Assembly (NCBI RefSeq): GCF_900102855.1 | Contig: NZ_FMWD01000005.1 | Coordinates: 169,203 to 233,202 of the forward strand | DNA length: 64,000 bases | Direction: 5' to 3' | Source: Thiohalomonas denitrificans | Lineage (GTDB): Bacteria; Pseudomonadota; Gammaproteobacteria; Thiohalomonadales; Thiohalomonadaceae | In this document: positions 28,539-36,419 of the stretch, piece after piece | How the letters are laid out: every line of letters begins with the position of its first letter | Position numbering within the stretch: the stretch's first letter is position 1 | Made by a program: the position numbers and the translations under genes | The notes under the pieces: model-generated | Told to the model about the DNA's origin: nothing | The model's input: only the letters and a program-made list of their open reading frames with translations | The model's database searches: none

Positions 28539-29219
28539 TTATTGCCGCTCGAAAAAGCGCCTTAGCTCTTCGGCATCCTGGACATAGATGGTCTGTCCCT
28601 CCACCTTTATCAGTCCGTCACGGTTCAGACGACCGAAGATCCGCGACAAGGTCTCCGGCTGAATGGAGAGACGCGAGGCGAGCAGGTGTTTGGGTGAGCC
28701 AAGCAATATGCGGTCACCGTCGCGCGGCTGATCGAGAAGGTAACCGATGACCCGTGCCGTGGCATTGTGAAGCGTCAACCGATCGATTTCATTGATCTGG
28801 CTATGCAGACGCATGGAGAGCCCGGCCAGCAGCCGAAAGCAGCTATCCGGAGAGGTCCGCAATAGATTCAGAAAACGCCGGCTCTCGAACCCCACCACCT
28901 CGCTCCGCTCGATGGCTTCGGCATTGACGGGATACTCCTGCCGCTCCATGAAGGCAATCGCCTCACCGAATACCTGCCCGGCCCGAATCAGTTCAACAAC
29001 CTTCTCCTCACCGTCCGCCGACAATCGCGTCAGCTTGATGAGTCCACTGCGCAGCCAGAAGAAGCGCTCCGAGGGATCCCCGTGCGAAAACAGTCTCTCC
29101 CCGTGCTGCAACTCCTGATATGCCGCATATTCCAGCAGGGTTTCGGTCTGTTCTTCGCTTAAACCGCTGAACAGATAAATACCCTTCAGTTCCTGGCTAA
29201 TCCCGACAATATTATGCAT
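28539..29219 (-). CDS. Crp/Fnr-family transcription regulator
   Basis: 226 residues. Cyclic-nucleotide-binding-like beta barrel (GLSEEQTETLLEYAAYQELQHGERLFSHGDPSERFFWLRSG at 19-60) and a C-terminal winged helix (KHLLASRLSIQPETLSRIFGRLNRDGLI). No N-terminal cysteine cluster, so it is not an oxygen-sensing Fnr; closest in appearance to DNR-type haem/NO regulators. GGAGAAG precedes the ATG. 37 bp downstream of egtD and on the same strand, so possibly in the same mRNA. Confidence 0.9.
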   Translation of the reverse strand: MHNIVGISQELKGIYLFSGLSEEQTETLLEYAAYQELQHGERLFSHGDPSERFFWLRSGLIKLTRLSADGEEKVVELIRAGQVFGEAIAFMERQEYPVNAEAIERSEVVGFESRRFLNLLRTSPDSCFRLLAGLSMRLHSQINEIDRLTLHNATARVIGYLLDQPRDGDRILLGSPKHLLASRLSIQPETLSRIFGRLNRDGLIKVEGQTIYVQDAEELRRFFERQ

Positions 29220-29256
29220 CGCTTCTCCGGGTCTCCGGATTCATAACGTCGCCACA

Positions 29257-30246
29257 TTAACCCGCCGGCCCCGCACCTGCAATCCGTGGAGTAAGATAAT
29301 GGACGCTGAACAGGCGTTCACGGTCGGTCCAGACGCCGCCGGGGACAAAGCCGGCGTTCGCAGCGAGGCGATGAAATTCCTGAATCGTATACTTGTAGGA
29401 ATTCTCGGTGTGAATGGTTTCACCCGGTAAAAAACGAAACCGAAGACCCGCGACCGAGACCTCTTGGGCGGCCTCACTGCGCAGGTGCATTTCAACACGC
29501 CCCTTGTCCGTGTCATAAAAAGCCTGGTGATGGAACCGGTTGACATGAAAATCGCCCTGCAGTTCACGGTTGAGTCGCGTAAGCAGATTCAGATTGAACT
29601 CCGCCGTAATTCCGCGGATATCGTTATAGGCAGCATCCAGCCGCTCGGGTTCCTTTTTCAGGTCGACGCCGATCAACAGTCCCCCGTCGGGCCCCACGAA
29701 CCCGGCGGCATTGACGAGGAAGCGCTTCGCCTCGTGAGGTTCGAAATTACCAATGGTGGAACCCGGGAAGAAGACCACGCGCCGGCCCGGAGGGACAAAG
29801 CTCGAGAGCACCTCGAACTGGGAAAAATCAGCACATGCGGAGGCCACTTCCAGGCGCGGAAAACGGGTCGCCAGCCGCTGGGCAGCTTCCCGTACATGGT
29901 CACCGCAGATGTCGGTGGGCACGTAAGCCGCAGCCGGCAAGTGGCAAAGCAGAAGCTCCGCCTTGTGACAGCTCCCGGCGCCCGGCTCGATGAGCACACA
30001 CTCTTCACCAATCAGGCCCGCAATACCCCTGGCATTGTCACGCAGTATTGCCGTTTCGGTGCGTGTCGGATAGTACTCCGGCAGCTCGCAGATGATGTCG
30101 AACAGGGCGGACCCGCGAGCATCATAAAGGAGTTTTGGCGACAACCGTTTCGGCCGCCGCGCCAGTCCGCCGACCACCTCTTCACGCAGATGCATGGGTT
30201 CCGGGCCGGCATCGAAAAAACGGGGGTAGGAAACTGCTGTATTCAT
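29257..30246 (-). CDS. egtD: L-histidine N-alpha-methyltransferase EgtD
   Basis: SAM-dependent methyltransferase that trimethylates histidine to hercynine, the first step of ergothioneine synthesis. Blocks: RRPKRLSPKLLYDARGSALFDIICELPEYYPTRTE at the N-terminus, IEPGAGSCHKAELLL (SAM site), FFPGSTIGNF, and the AYNDIRGITAEFNLNLLTRLNREL segment. About 329 residues. ATG at 30246 overlaps the egtB stop as ATGA, so translation is coupled; the upstream start at 30282 lies inside egtB. Confidence 0.94.
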   Translation of the reverse strand: MNTAVSYPRFFDAGPEPMHLREEVVGGLARRPKRLSPKLLYDARGSALFDIICELPEYYPTRTETAILRDNARGIAGLIGEECVLIEPGAGSCHKAELLLCHLPAAAYVPTDICGDHVREAAQRLATRFPRLEVASACADFSQFEVLSSFVPPGRRVVFFPGSTIGNFEPHEAKRFLVNAAGFVGPDGGLLIGVDLKKEPERLDAAYNDIRGITAEFNLNLLTRLNRELQGDFHVNRFHHQAFYDTDKGRVEMHLRSEAAQEVSVAGLRFRFLPGETIHTENSYKYTIQEFHRLAANAGFVPGGVWTDRERLFSVHYLTPRIAGAGPAG

Positions 30247-31529
30247 GCATCCTCCGCCAAACGTATCCCGAGAAACTGCCAACGGTCATGGGGATAGAAG
30301 AAGTTTCGGTAGCTCGCCCTGAAATGATCCCGGGGCGTCACGCAGGAGCCGCCCCGCGCTACCATCTGATTGCACATGAACTTGCCGTTATATTCACCGA
30401 ATGCGCCCTCGCCCCGCCGGTAGCCCGGATAAGGGCCATAGGGACTGCGGGTCCACTCCCATACATCGCCAAAGAGCTGTAACGGCTTTTTCCGGCCCTC
30501 CTCCGCCGGCTCCGGATGAAACCTGCCCCGTTCACGAAAATTTCCATCGACTCTCCGGCCACGGGCCGCATGTTCCCACTCCTGTTCACTCGGCAGCCGC
30601 TTACCGGCCCAGGTGGCATAGGCATCGGCTTCGAAATAACTGACGTGCGATACCGGTTCATCGGCATTCAGGGGCCGTAACCCGGCCAGGGTGTATTCGA
30701 ACCACTGCCCGTCTATCTGCCGCCAGTGCAGCGGAGCGTCCCAGTCATGTGCCCGAAGCACACTCCAGCCATCGGAGAGCCACAGGGAAGGCTCGGAATA
30801 ACCGCCCTCTTCGATAAAGGCCTGGAATTCTCCGTTAGTGACCGGCCGGGAGGCCAGCCGGAAGCCCTGCAGCAAGACCCGGTGGCGCGGTGTTTCGTTG
30901 TCAAAGGCAAAAACGTCACCGCTGTGCCCGATCAAGGGTTCCGCAGGTTCGAAGTGCAACCAGGAGAGGGCCGGAGCCTGCCGCCCGGAGGGCGCGGGCA
31001 GATCCTCCCGGTAGGCGGGATAGAGGGGATTGAGTGAAAGATTCTGCTTCAAATCGGTGAGCAGGAGCTCCTGGTGTTGCTGTTCATGGTTTATCCCCAG
31101 CTGCAGGCGCCAGGCGATTTCGGCCCAATCGGCGACTGTAGCAGTATTCACCAGCGAGACGATCGCCTCGTCGACACAGGCACGATAAGCGTAGACCTCC
31201 TCGACCGTCGGCCGGGACAATTCTCCCCGGCGAGAGCGCGGCCACTGGGCACCGACACTGTTGTAATAGGAATTGAACAGAAACTCGAAAAGCGGGTGGA
31301 ATGGGCGGTAACGGGGCACGAACACCTTCAGCAGGAAGGTTTCGAAAAACCACGTCACATGGGCCAGATGCCACTTGGGCGGACTCGCCTCGGGGATGGT
31401 CTGCACCACATAATCTTCGATCGCCAGCGGGTCGCAGAGCTTTTCGCTGACGTCACGAGTCCCACGGTACTGGTCGATGAGCTGCTCCCTCTTGTCATCG
31501 GCCACGTGTAATCCCTCGGTTCGGGGCAT
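30243..31529 (-). CDS. egtB: Ergothioneine biosynthesis sulfoxide synthase EgtB
   Basis: 428-residue iron enzyme that joins hercynine to cysteine or gamma-glutamylcysteine with oxygen. DinB-type N-terminal domain with the iron-binding HEQQHQE motif near residue 150, and a C-terminal formylglycine-generating-enzyme-like domain (RPVTNGEFQAFIEEGGY, PVSHVSYFEADAYATWAGKRLPSEQEWEHAARG, RGGSC). ATG at 31529 follows AGGAAAGGAG. EgtC and EgtE are not seen here; many proteobacteria keep only egtB and egtD together. Confidence 0.94.
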   Translation of the reverse strand: MPRTEGLHVADDKREQLIDQYRGTRDVSEKLCDPLAIEDYVVQTIPEASPPKWHLAHVTWFFETFLLKVFVPRYRPFHPLFEFLFNSYYNSVGAQWPRSRRGELSRPTVEEVYAYRACVDEAIVSLVNTATVADWAEIAWRLQLGINHEQQHQELLLTDLKQNLSLNPLYPAYREDLPAPSGRQAPALSWLHFEPAEPLIGHSGDVFAFDNETPRHRVLLQGFRLASRPVTNGEFQAFIEEGGYSEPSLWLSDGWSVLRAHDWDAPLHWRQIDGQWFEYTLAGLRPLNADEPVSHVSYFEADAYATWAGKRLPSEQEWEHAARGRRVDGNFRERGRFHPEPAEEGRKKPLQLFGDVWEWTRSPYGPYPGYRRGEGAFGEYNGKFMCNQMVARGGSCVTPRDHFRASYRNFFYPHDRWQFLGIRLAEDA

Positions 31530-31726
31530 TCTCGCTCCTTTCCTGTCGCGGGGCCATCGACATCAATAGCCCCTTGCCCGGGCGTACAGCCAACCCCCGG
31601 TCGGTAAACCGGTATGACCCGCAAGGATTGAAGGTTGCACTTACCAGGCCGTTTGAAAAAACGGATCAGCCGGAGCTCGGGCTCCACCTTGCTATGATGA
31701 TAGTTAATCGTGACAGGGACGGGGAA

Positions 31727-32112
31727 GTGTACTGTTGCATGCTTGTCGGTGCTTTCAGCGAGCCGCTGGCCGGCCAGATGCAAAGCGCGTTTCGCAGGGA
31801 ATGGCGTGCCCTTTGAAGTGCAGGGACGCACAAATGCCGCGGGCGCAGGGATGCGCAAGAGCGGTCCAAGAAACGCAACGCCGCAGATGGCCGGTCAGCG
31901 GCTCGCCCGAAGGGAGCCCCCCAAAAACGCCATGACGGCGTTGCGGACTCCATCCCTGGAGTCCGCCCTTCGGGCCAGCCTTCGGCTGTCCGAATCCGCT
32001 CCCGGCGGATTCGTGCAGCGCTTGACAAGGGAATAACCATTGCCTGCGCGCTGCGCCTTGTCCTGACGTTTTTGGGAGCTCTGAAAGCATCGTCAAGCAT
32101 GCAACAGTACAC
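31727..32112. mobile_element. MITE-like element, copy 3 (386 bp)
   Basis: Third copy, with the same ends as at 1453 and 21421 and a different interior insertion of about 50 bp near the left end (GGGACGCACAAATGCC... GGGATGCGCAAG). It lies between egtB and hsp20; its right end is followed at once by TAGGAGG, the ribosome site of hsp20. The left flank is GAA and the right flank TA, so no clean target duplication remains. Confidence 0.85.
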
Positions 32113-32124
32113 TAGGAGGCACGG

Positions 32125-32493
32125 ATGGCGGGGATAATCTCAGGGGGAAACGGCGACGGCGGCATCCAGCTCGGGCCGGCCTATCCACCGCTGGATATCA
32201 TCGATCGGGGAGATGTATTGATCGTACGGGCCCTGGTCCCCGGATTTCCGAGAAAGTGCCTGGATATCTCTGTCGACGTGCAGCACCTGTTCCTGCGGGG
32301 ACGCCGCCCGATGAAACAGGAGAGTGGCGCCTATCTCAGCCACGAAAGAGCACTCGGAAACTTTGAACGCACCGTGGCGCTACCCGTGCCGGTAGACGCC
32401 GACCACACCCACGCCCACCTGGAGAACGGCGTACTGGAACTGACCCTCCCCAAACTCGAACCCGCCCGCCCACTCCGGGTCGAGGTGCATTGA
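32125..32493 (+). CDS. Hsp20 / alpha-crystallin family small heat-shock protein
   Basis: 122 residues with a single alpha-crystallin domain: YPPLDIIDRGDVLIVRALVPGF, then RALGNFERTVALPVPVD and the C-terminal LENGVLELTLPKLEP (the A/L-x-LTLPK signature). Short N-terminal arm and no long C-terminal tail. Holdase that binds unfolding proteins. The ribosome site AGGAGG abuts the right end of the inverted-repeat element, so any native promoter has been moved at least 386 bp upstream. Confidence 0.9.
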   Translation: MAGIISGGNGDGGIQLGPAYPPLDIIDRGDVLIVRALVPGFPRKCLDISVDVQHLFLRGRRPMKQESGAYLSHERALGNFERTVALPVPVDADHTHAHLENGVLELTLPKLEPARPLRVEVH

Positions 32494-32497
32494 GACC

Positions 32498-32556
32498 ACA
32501 GGTGCGAGATACAAGATACGAGGTGCGAGGTGCGAGGTGCGAGGTGCGAGTGCGCT
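32498..32556. repeat. Tandem GAGGTGCGA units
   Basis: Direct array of 8-bp units (GAGGTGCG) preceded by degenerate forms (TGCGAGATAC, AAGATACGAG), immediately after hsp20. Similar words occur at 48058-48100 and 49760-49830. Confidence 0.7.
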
Positions 32557-32616
32557 TGGTGCTCCTCCTGATAAATCTGCCCCTGCTGCTCAGGCCCGAA
32601 TCACTGAAGAACTGAT

Positions 32617-32702
32617 AACCACGGAGACACGGGGACCACGGGGTAAAACAAGTTTTGGGGTTATTTTCTCCCCCGTGCGCCCCGCGTTCCCCGTGGTTAA
32701 CC
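32617..32702. repeat. Intergenic degenerate-unit array
   Basis: Arms AACCACGGAGACACGGGG and CCGCGTTCCCCGTGGTT around an AT-rich spacer (AAAACAAGTTTTGGGGTT). It lies between convergent hsp20 and pabB; the pabB stop codon (TAA) directly abuts the right arm. Confidence 0.65.
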
Positions 32703-34091
32703 GCCGTTCGTGTCGATAGTTATGAAAGCCTCCAGCAGTGCAAGCAGGCGCGCTGCCTTGTCGAAGCTCTCCTGGTATTCCGCTTCGGGATCGGAATCCA
32801 TCACGATGCCGCCGCCGGCGGCGAAGCGGATCTCTCCGTCGGAGTGCACCAGGGTGCGGATGGCAATATTGGTATCCATCGCACCGTCAAAACCGATGTA
32901 ACCGATGCTTCCGCAGTAGAGGCCGCGTGGTTCGGGTTCCAGCTCTTCGATGATCTCCATCGCGCGTCGTTTGGGCGCTCCGGTGATGGAGCCTCCCGGG
33001 AAACACCCTTCCAGCAGATCGAGGGCGTCCTTCTCCGGGGCAAGTCGGCCGGTTACGCTGGAAACCAGATGGTGCACCGAAGCGAATGATTCGACTTTAA
33101 ACAGTTCCGGAACGCGAATACTCCCCGTTGCACAGCTTTTGCCAAGGTCATTACGAAGCAGATCGACGATCATCACGTTCTCCGCGCGATCTTTCGGACT
33201 TTCCCCCAGCTCCGCCGCCAGTTGGCGGTCCCGTCCCGCTTCCTCGTGACGGGGCCGCGTACCCTTTATCGGACGCGTCTCCACACTTCCCGCCCGCACT
33301 TGGAGAAACCGCTCTGGTGAGGCACTCAGTACCTGCCCGGAGGGCGTGTTGAGATAGGCGGCAAATGGGGCAGAATTGATGTGCCGAAGCTGGCGATAGG
33401 CCGCCCAGAGATCACCGGAGACAGATGCGGAAAAGGTCTGGGCAAAGTTCACCTGGTAGCAGTCGCCCTCCACCAGGTAACGCTGAATGCGCGCCAGGCG
33501 TTCAAGATACGCTTCCCGTGTCAGATTGGATTCCGGTGTGCCGAGGGTCTGGAAGCGGCGCATCCGCGGGATAGCCGGCACCTCGAAGGTCTTCACCCAC
33601 TCTGCCCAGGTGGCACGAGTATGTGGGTCGCGGCAGGAGGAGACCAGGCGCGTCTTTTGCTGCCGGTGATCGACCACAAGCGCCCAGTCGTAGAGACCAA
33701 TCGCCATTTCGGGGAGGGCCGCGGCCGGGCGCTCCCGATCGGGCGAATCCTCCAGATAACAGGCCAGATCGTAGGCGAAGTAGCCCAGGGCGCCGCCGGC
33801 AAACGGAATCCCGTCAGGCAGCGGCCGCATCTGCGGGCCCAGATAGCGCCGCACCAGCGCCAACGGGTTTCCTTCGACCGTCTTTGACGCACCCTCGCGA
33901 GGCGTTATCGTGGTACTTCTCCCTTCTGTAGTCAGGGTCAGAAAGGGGTCGGCGACAAGGATATCGAAACGTCCACAGCCGGCACTGTCCAGCAGCATCG
34001 ACCAGGCACGGTCTGCTACCGCCCCGAACAGTTCGCCACTGTCCGCCCGGTAAGGCAGCTCGCTACAAAGGTATGGGGCCGGGATGGCCAA
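32697..34091 (-). CDS. pabB: Aminodeoxychorismate synthase component I
   Basis: 464-residue chorismate-binding enzyme that with PabA makes aminodeoxychorismate for folate. Motifs: PIKGTRPRH near residue 275 (the Lys of PIKGT marks PabB rather than TrpE), ENVMIVDLLRNDLG, CFPGGSITGAPKRRAMEIIEELEP, and the C-terminal RFAAGGGIVMDSDPEAEYQE. The apparent start is TTG at 34091 without a clear ribosome site, just past the terminator of the upstream gene; this start is uncertain. Confidence 0.92.
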   Translation of the reverse strand: MAIPAPYLCSELPYRADSGELFGAVADRAWSMLLDSAGCGRFDILVADPFLTLTTEGRSTTITPREGASKTVEGNPLALVRRYLGPQMRPLPDGIPFAGGALGYFAYDLACYLEDSPDRERPAAALPEMAIGLYDWALVVDHRQQKTRLVSSCRDPHTRATWAEWVKTFEVPAIPRMRRFQTLGTPESNLTREAYLERLARIQRYLVEGDCYQVNFAQTFSASVSGDLWAAYRQLRHINSAPFAAYLNTPSGQVLSASPERFLQVRAGSVETRPIKGTRPRHEEAGRDRQLAAELGESPKDRAENVMIVDLLRNDLGKSCATGSIRVPELFKVESFASVHHLVSSVTGRLAPEKDALDLLEGCFPGGSITGAPKRRAMEIIEELEPEPRGLYCGSIGYIGFDGAMDTNIAIRTLVHSDGEIRFAAGGGIVMDSDPEAEYQESFDKAARLLALLEAFITIDTNGG

Positions 34092-34108
34092 AGGAGGGTA
34101 TTGAAAAC

Positions 34109-34137
34109 GGCACCCCGCTGCCGTGGCGCGGGGTGCC
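34109..34137 (-). terminator. Rho-independent terminator of the DsrC-like gene
   Basis: Perfect 10-bp stem GGCACCCCGC/GCGGGGTGCC with a 9-nt loop, starting 9 bp after the stop of the minus-strand gene at 34146 and followed on that strand by GTTTTC. Confidence 0.8.
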
Positions 34138-34145
34138 TGGCGGAT

Positions 34146-34484
34146 TTAGTAACCGCCCTTGCGCCGACTCTCGGGGAGACCGCCAATCTTCGCGGCCTGC
34201 TTGGAGGGCTGCATGGGGAACAGGGTATAGATATCCTTGGAGGAAAGCTTCTCGCCCCATTTTTCCGACATGGCCTTGACGATGTTGCGATCGTTGGGCT
34301 GGTTGCCGCCATTATTGATGTACTCGTCGCGCAGATAATTGACGACATCCCAGGACTTTTCGGTCATCTCCACGCCTTCGGCAGCGGCGATGGCCTTGCC
34401 AACCTCTTCATTCCAGGCATTGATGTCGGTCAGGTAGCCGTTGGCGTCGGACTCAACCGTGGTACCGTTGACTTCATAAGGCAT
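34146..34484 (-). CDS. DsrC/TusE family protein lacking both conserved cysteines
   Basis: 112 residues, clearly a DsrC homologue: TVESDANGYLTDINAWNEEVGKAIAAAEGVEMTEKSWDVVNYLRDEY aligns with DsrC of this window, and the C-terminal KQAAKIGGLP aligns with KQACKIAGLP. In true DsrC, Cys in KQACK and the penultimate Cys form the sulfur-carrying pair. Here the first is Ala and the C-terminal arm ends RRKGGY. It cannot carry sulfur as DsrC does; such members have been grouped as RspA-type, with a proposed regulatory role. AGGAG precedes the ATG; own terminator downstream. Confidence 0.9.
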   Translation of the reverse strand: MPYEVNGTTVESDANGYLTDINAWNEEVGKAIAAAEGVEMTEKSWDVVNYLRDEYINNGGNQPNDRNIVKAMSEKWGEKLSSKDIYTLFPMQPSKQAAKIGGLPESRRKGGY

Positions 34485-34669
34485 TTTTTTTTCTCCTAGC
34501 TGGTTCTGATTTGAAGGTCAATTTCGAAAAAGAATCGCAAAGGTGCAAAGCACGCCAAGATGCCAAAAACCGGTGAATTGCACAACTCAGCGACCAGCCA
34601 CTGACTTGCCGGATCCGCCGACCTTTTCACCTTCTTTATGCTCCTGACCCATTGCGACCTGGCAAAAAG

Positions 34670-35344
34670 CTACTTTTTAGTAACGGTTTTATGGGGAATG
34701 AAAACCCCGAAGCCGCGCTTGCGGCCTGGACCGACACCCTGCTCCTGGAGCCGTACCGCATCCTCCCGGGACAAGTCCGCGACGAAAAGGCTGCGCGTAA
34801 TCACCTCTCCATCGGTGGTCCGGAAAACGTGCATCTTACCGCAAAGTATCTTCTTGAAGCGCACGCCGATCGCTTTTAGCTCCTCGACACTGCGCTGCAG
34901 AAAGGCCTCTTCGTCCTCGGCCGGGTCGGAAACGACGTGGCGGGAATAGAGTGCCGAGTGGGTGCTCAACGGCCGCCGCGTGGGCTTGCCCAGGGTCATG
35001 TCGTAACCTGCCACCCTCAGGGTCTGGCCAGTGAGTGCCTCGGCCTCCTCCACCTGCTCTCTGGGCAGGCGCAGCGTCAGTTTGGTGCGCCGGGACAGGT
35101 ACAGGAGTTCATCGCTGTCTTCGGGGCGCTCCCAGCCATTGCCCGATTCGGCACCGTGGATAAGGTGAAGCCCGGCAGCCTCCACCGCGTCGAACCAGGG
35201 AAGTGCCTCGCATATCGCCTGGTAGAGCGCATCGGCATGGTCCACGGGCAGCGCCCGGCAGCGCATGTCGAAAGCGACATCCAGCACATCTTCGGGAACG
35301 ACAAACTCTTCCTGCTCTTCGTCTTCGCGCCAGTAAATACTCAT
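34670..35344 (-). CDS. Stand-alone Cas6/Cmx6-like protein (type I-MYXAN Cas6 family)
   Basis: 224 residues. The C-terminal glycine-rich loop GVGPGRKRGFGVFIPHK is the hallmark of Cas6-type RAMP RNases. Upstream blocks HADALYQAICEALPWF, LLYLSRRTKLTLRLP, GKPTRRPLSTHSALYSRHVV, RFKKILCGKMHVFRT and TRSLFVADLSREDAVRLQEQG match the Cmx6 subfamily as I know it. No CRISPR array and no other cas gene is in the window. The start overlaps the preceding gene as ATGA. The function outside CRISPR is unknown; RNA binding or cleavage is inferred from the family. Confidence 0.75.
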   Translation of the reverse strand: MSIYWREDEEQEEFVVPEDVLDVAFDMRCRALPVDHADALYQAICEALPWFDAVEAAGLHLIHGAESGNGWERPEDSDELLYLSRRTKLTLRLPREQVEEAEALTGQTLRVAGYDMTLGKPTRRPLSTHSALYSRHVVSDPAEDEEAFLQRSVEELKAIGVRFKKILCGKMHVFRTTDGEVITRSLFVADLSREDAVRLQEQGVGPGRKRGFGVFIPHKTVTKK

Positions 35345-36051
35345 GATTGCTCGGGTATCTTCGCCCTTAGTGTGTCACGATCAAACCACCAGCTCTCCTC
35401 GACGATAACATCAAGAATCTTCGCCAGCCTCGGCAAAAACTTGGCCGGATCATTGAGCTCCAGGCGCTCGATCCAGAATTCGAAGACCTCTTGTTCATCC
35501 ACCTGGCCATGGCGCCGCGCGACATCGCCGAGCAGTTGCATGGTGAAGAACTGGAGATCATCCCGCTGCTGACCTTCGGCCCGGAGGTCGGTGATATATC
35601 GGGCAGCGGCCGCCGCCACGGCGGCGCCATCGGAATTATCCGGGGTCTCCTCCACCATGTACTGCAGCATCGCCACCGACAACTCCGGATCAATGGGGAA
35701 CGTCACGCCCAGCCAGATCCCGTGAGCCAGGGCCTTGACGGAATCGGGCCGGTCGGCCTGAAACAGCACATCGGTGGCCTCTACCGCACGCAGCCAGTTT
35801 TCACTCGCAATCGCTTCATCGAAGATCGGTTTGGCGACCTCCCACGCCTCCTCGCGGCGCTCCAGGTCCAGAAGCACATAAGCGGAATCCAGAAGCAACT
35901 TCATCCGGGAATCCGCTGCGGCGTCCATGGGCAGGCTCTCCAGATCCTCGCGCACTGACTGCAGCTGCAGCTCCAGCCGCTGGCTCGATGCCACCGCATC
36001 GGTCGAGCACTCTGCCTCGCCGAGGTTCGCCTCTGTTCTCAAGTATTTCAC
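35341..36051 (-). CDS. Hypothetical helical protein co-transcribed with the Cas6-like gene
   Basis: 236 residues, not assigned to a named family. Almost entirely alpha-helical by composition, with TPR-like periodicity (SAYVLLDLERREEAWEVAKPIFDEAIASENWLRAVEATDVLF), an acidic character and a C-terminal EESWWFDRDTLRAKIPEQ. No signal peptide or membrane segment. GTG start at 36051 with AGGAG 9 bp upstream. Its stop overlaps the Cas6-like start (ATGA), so the products are made together and may interact. Confidence 0.75.
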   Translation of the reverse strand: MKYLRTEANLGEAECSTDAVASSQRLELQLQSVREDLESLPMDAAADSRMKLLLDSAYVLLDLERREEAWEVAKPIFDEAIASENWLRAVEATDVLFQADRPDSVKALAHGIWLGVTFPIDPELSVAMLQYMVEETPDNSDGAAVAAAAARYITDLRAEGQQRDDLQFFTMQLLGDVARRHGQVDEQEVFEFWIERLELNDPAKFLPRLAKILDVIVEESWWFDRDTLRAKIPEQS

Positions 36052-36242
36052 GCCAAATCGCTCCTATTTCGACTGTTTTGTGCGCAAAGTCTACGCCAAG
36101 GCGGGTAGAAAAAAGCGGGCCAGACCCATACCGCTATCGGCTGCGACCCGATGTCCCCGTGGCTTATACGGAGCTCTCGGCTTACAGGTCAGCCGTTCAG
36201 GCTTTTCTCTACGCTCCGACGTCTTGCGGTTCGCGGTCGCTG

Positions 36243-36419
36243 TTACGTAAACACCGCCTCCAGACGGTCTTCCCAGTTTTCCGGGGTATCCGGAAACGGC
36301 GGTTTGACATCGATGCGGAAGAACATTTCCGTCTTGGCGCGCTCCTCGACCGTCTCCAGCAGCTGATCGAAGGATTCGATCTGCGGATTCTGTATCAGTA
36401 TCTCGCTCAGGTAGAGCAT
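36243..36419 (-). CDS. Small protein (58 aa), first gene of the Cas6-like operon
   Basis: A 58-codon frame beginning MLYLSEILIQNPQIESFDQLLETV and ending WEDRLEAVFT. It is preceded by AAGGTGA at good spacing, uses the same codons as its neighbours and is acidic and helical in the first half. Not recognised. It lies about 190 bp upstream of the helical protein gene on the same strand; a TGTCCGGACA palindrome sits 23 bp upstream of its ATG. Confidence 0.65.
   Translation of the reverse strand: MLYLSEILIQNPQIESFDQLLETVEERAKTEMFFRIDVKPPFPDTPENWEDRLEAVFT

Noticed and set aside
31640-31726. Possible heat-shock promoter upstream of element copy 3 for hsp20
   Set aside because: TTGAAA is present, but no matching -10 box at proper spacing; it is also part of a short CCGTTT/AAACGG dyad.
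34530-34575. AATCGCAAAGGTGCAAAGC words before the cysteine-less dsrC-like gene
   Set aside because: Similar to the intergenic arrays but too short and lacking a clear second arm to list as one.
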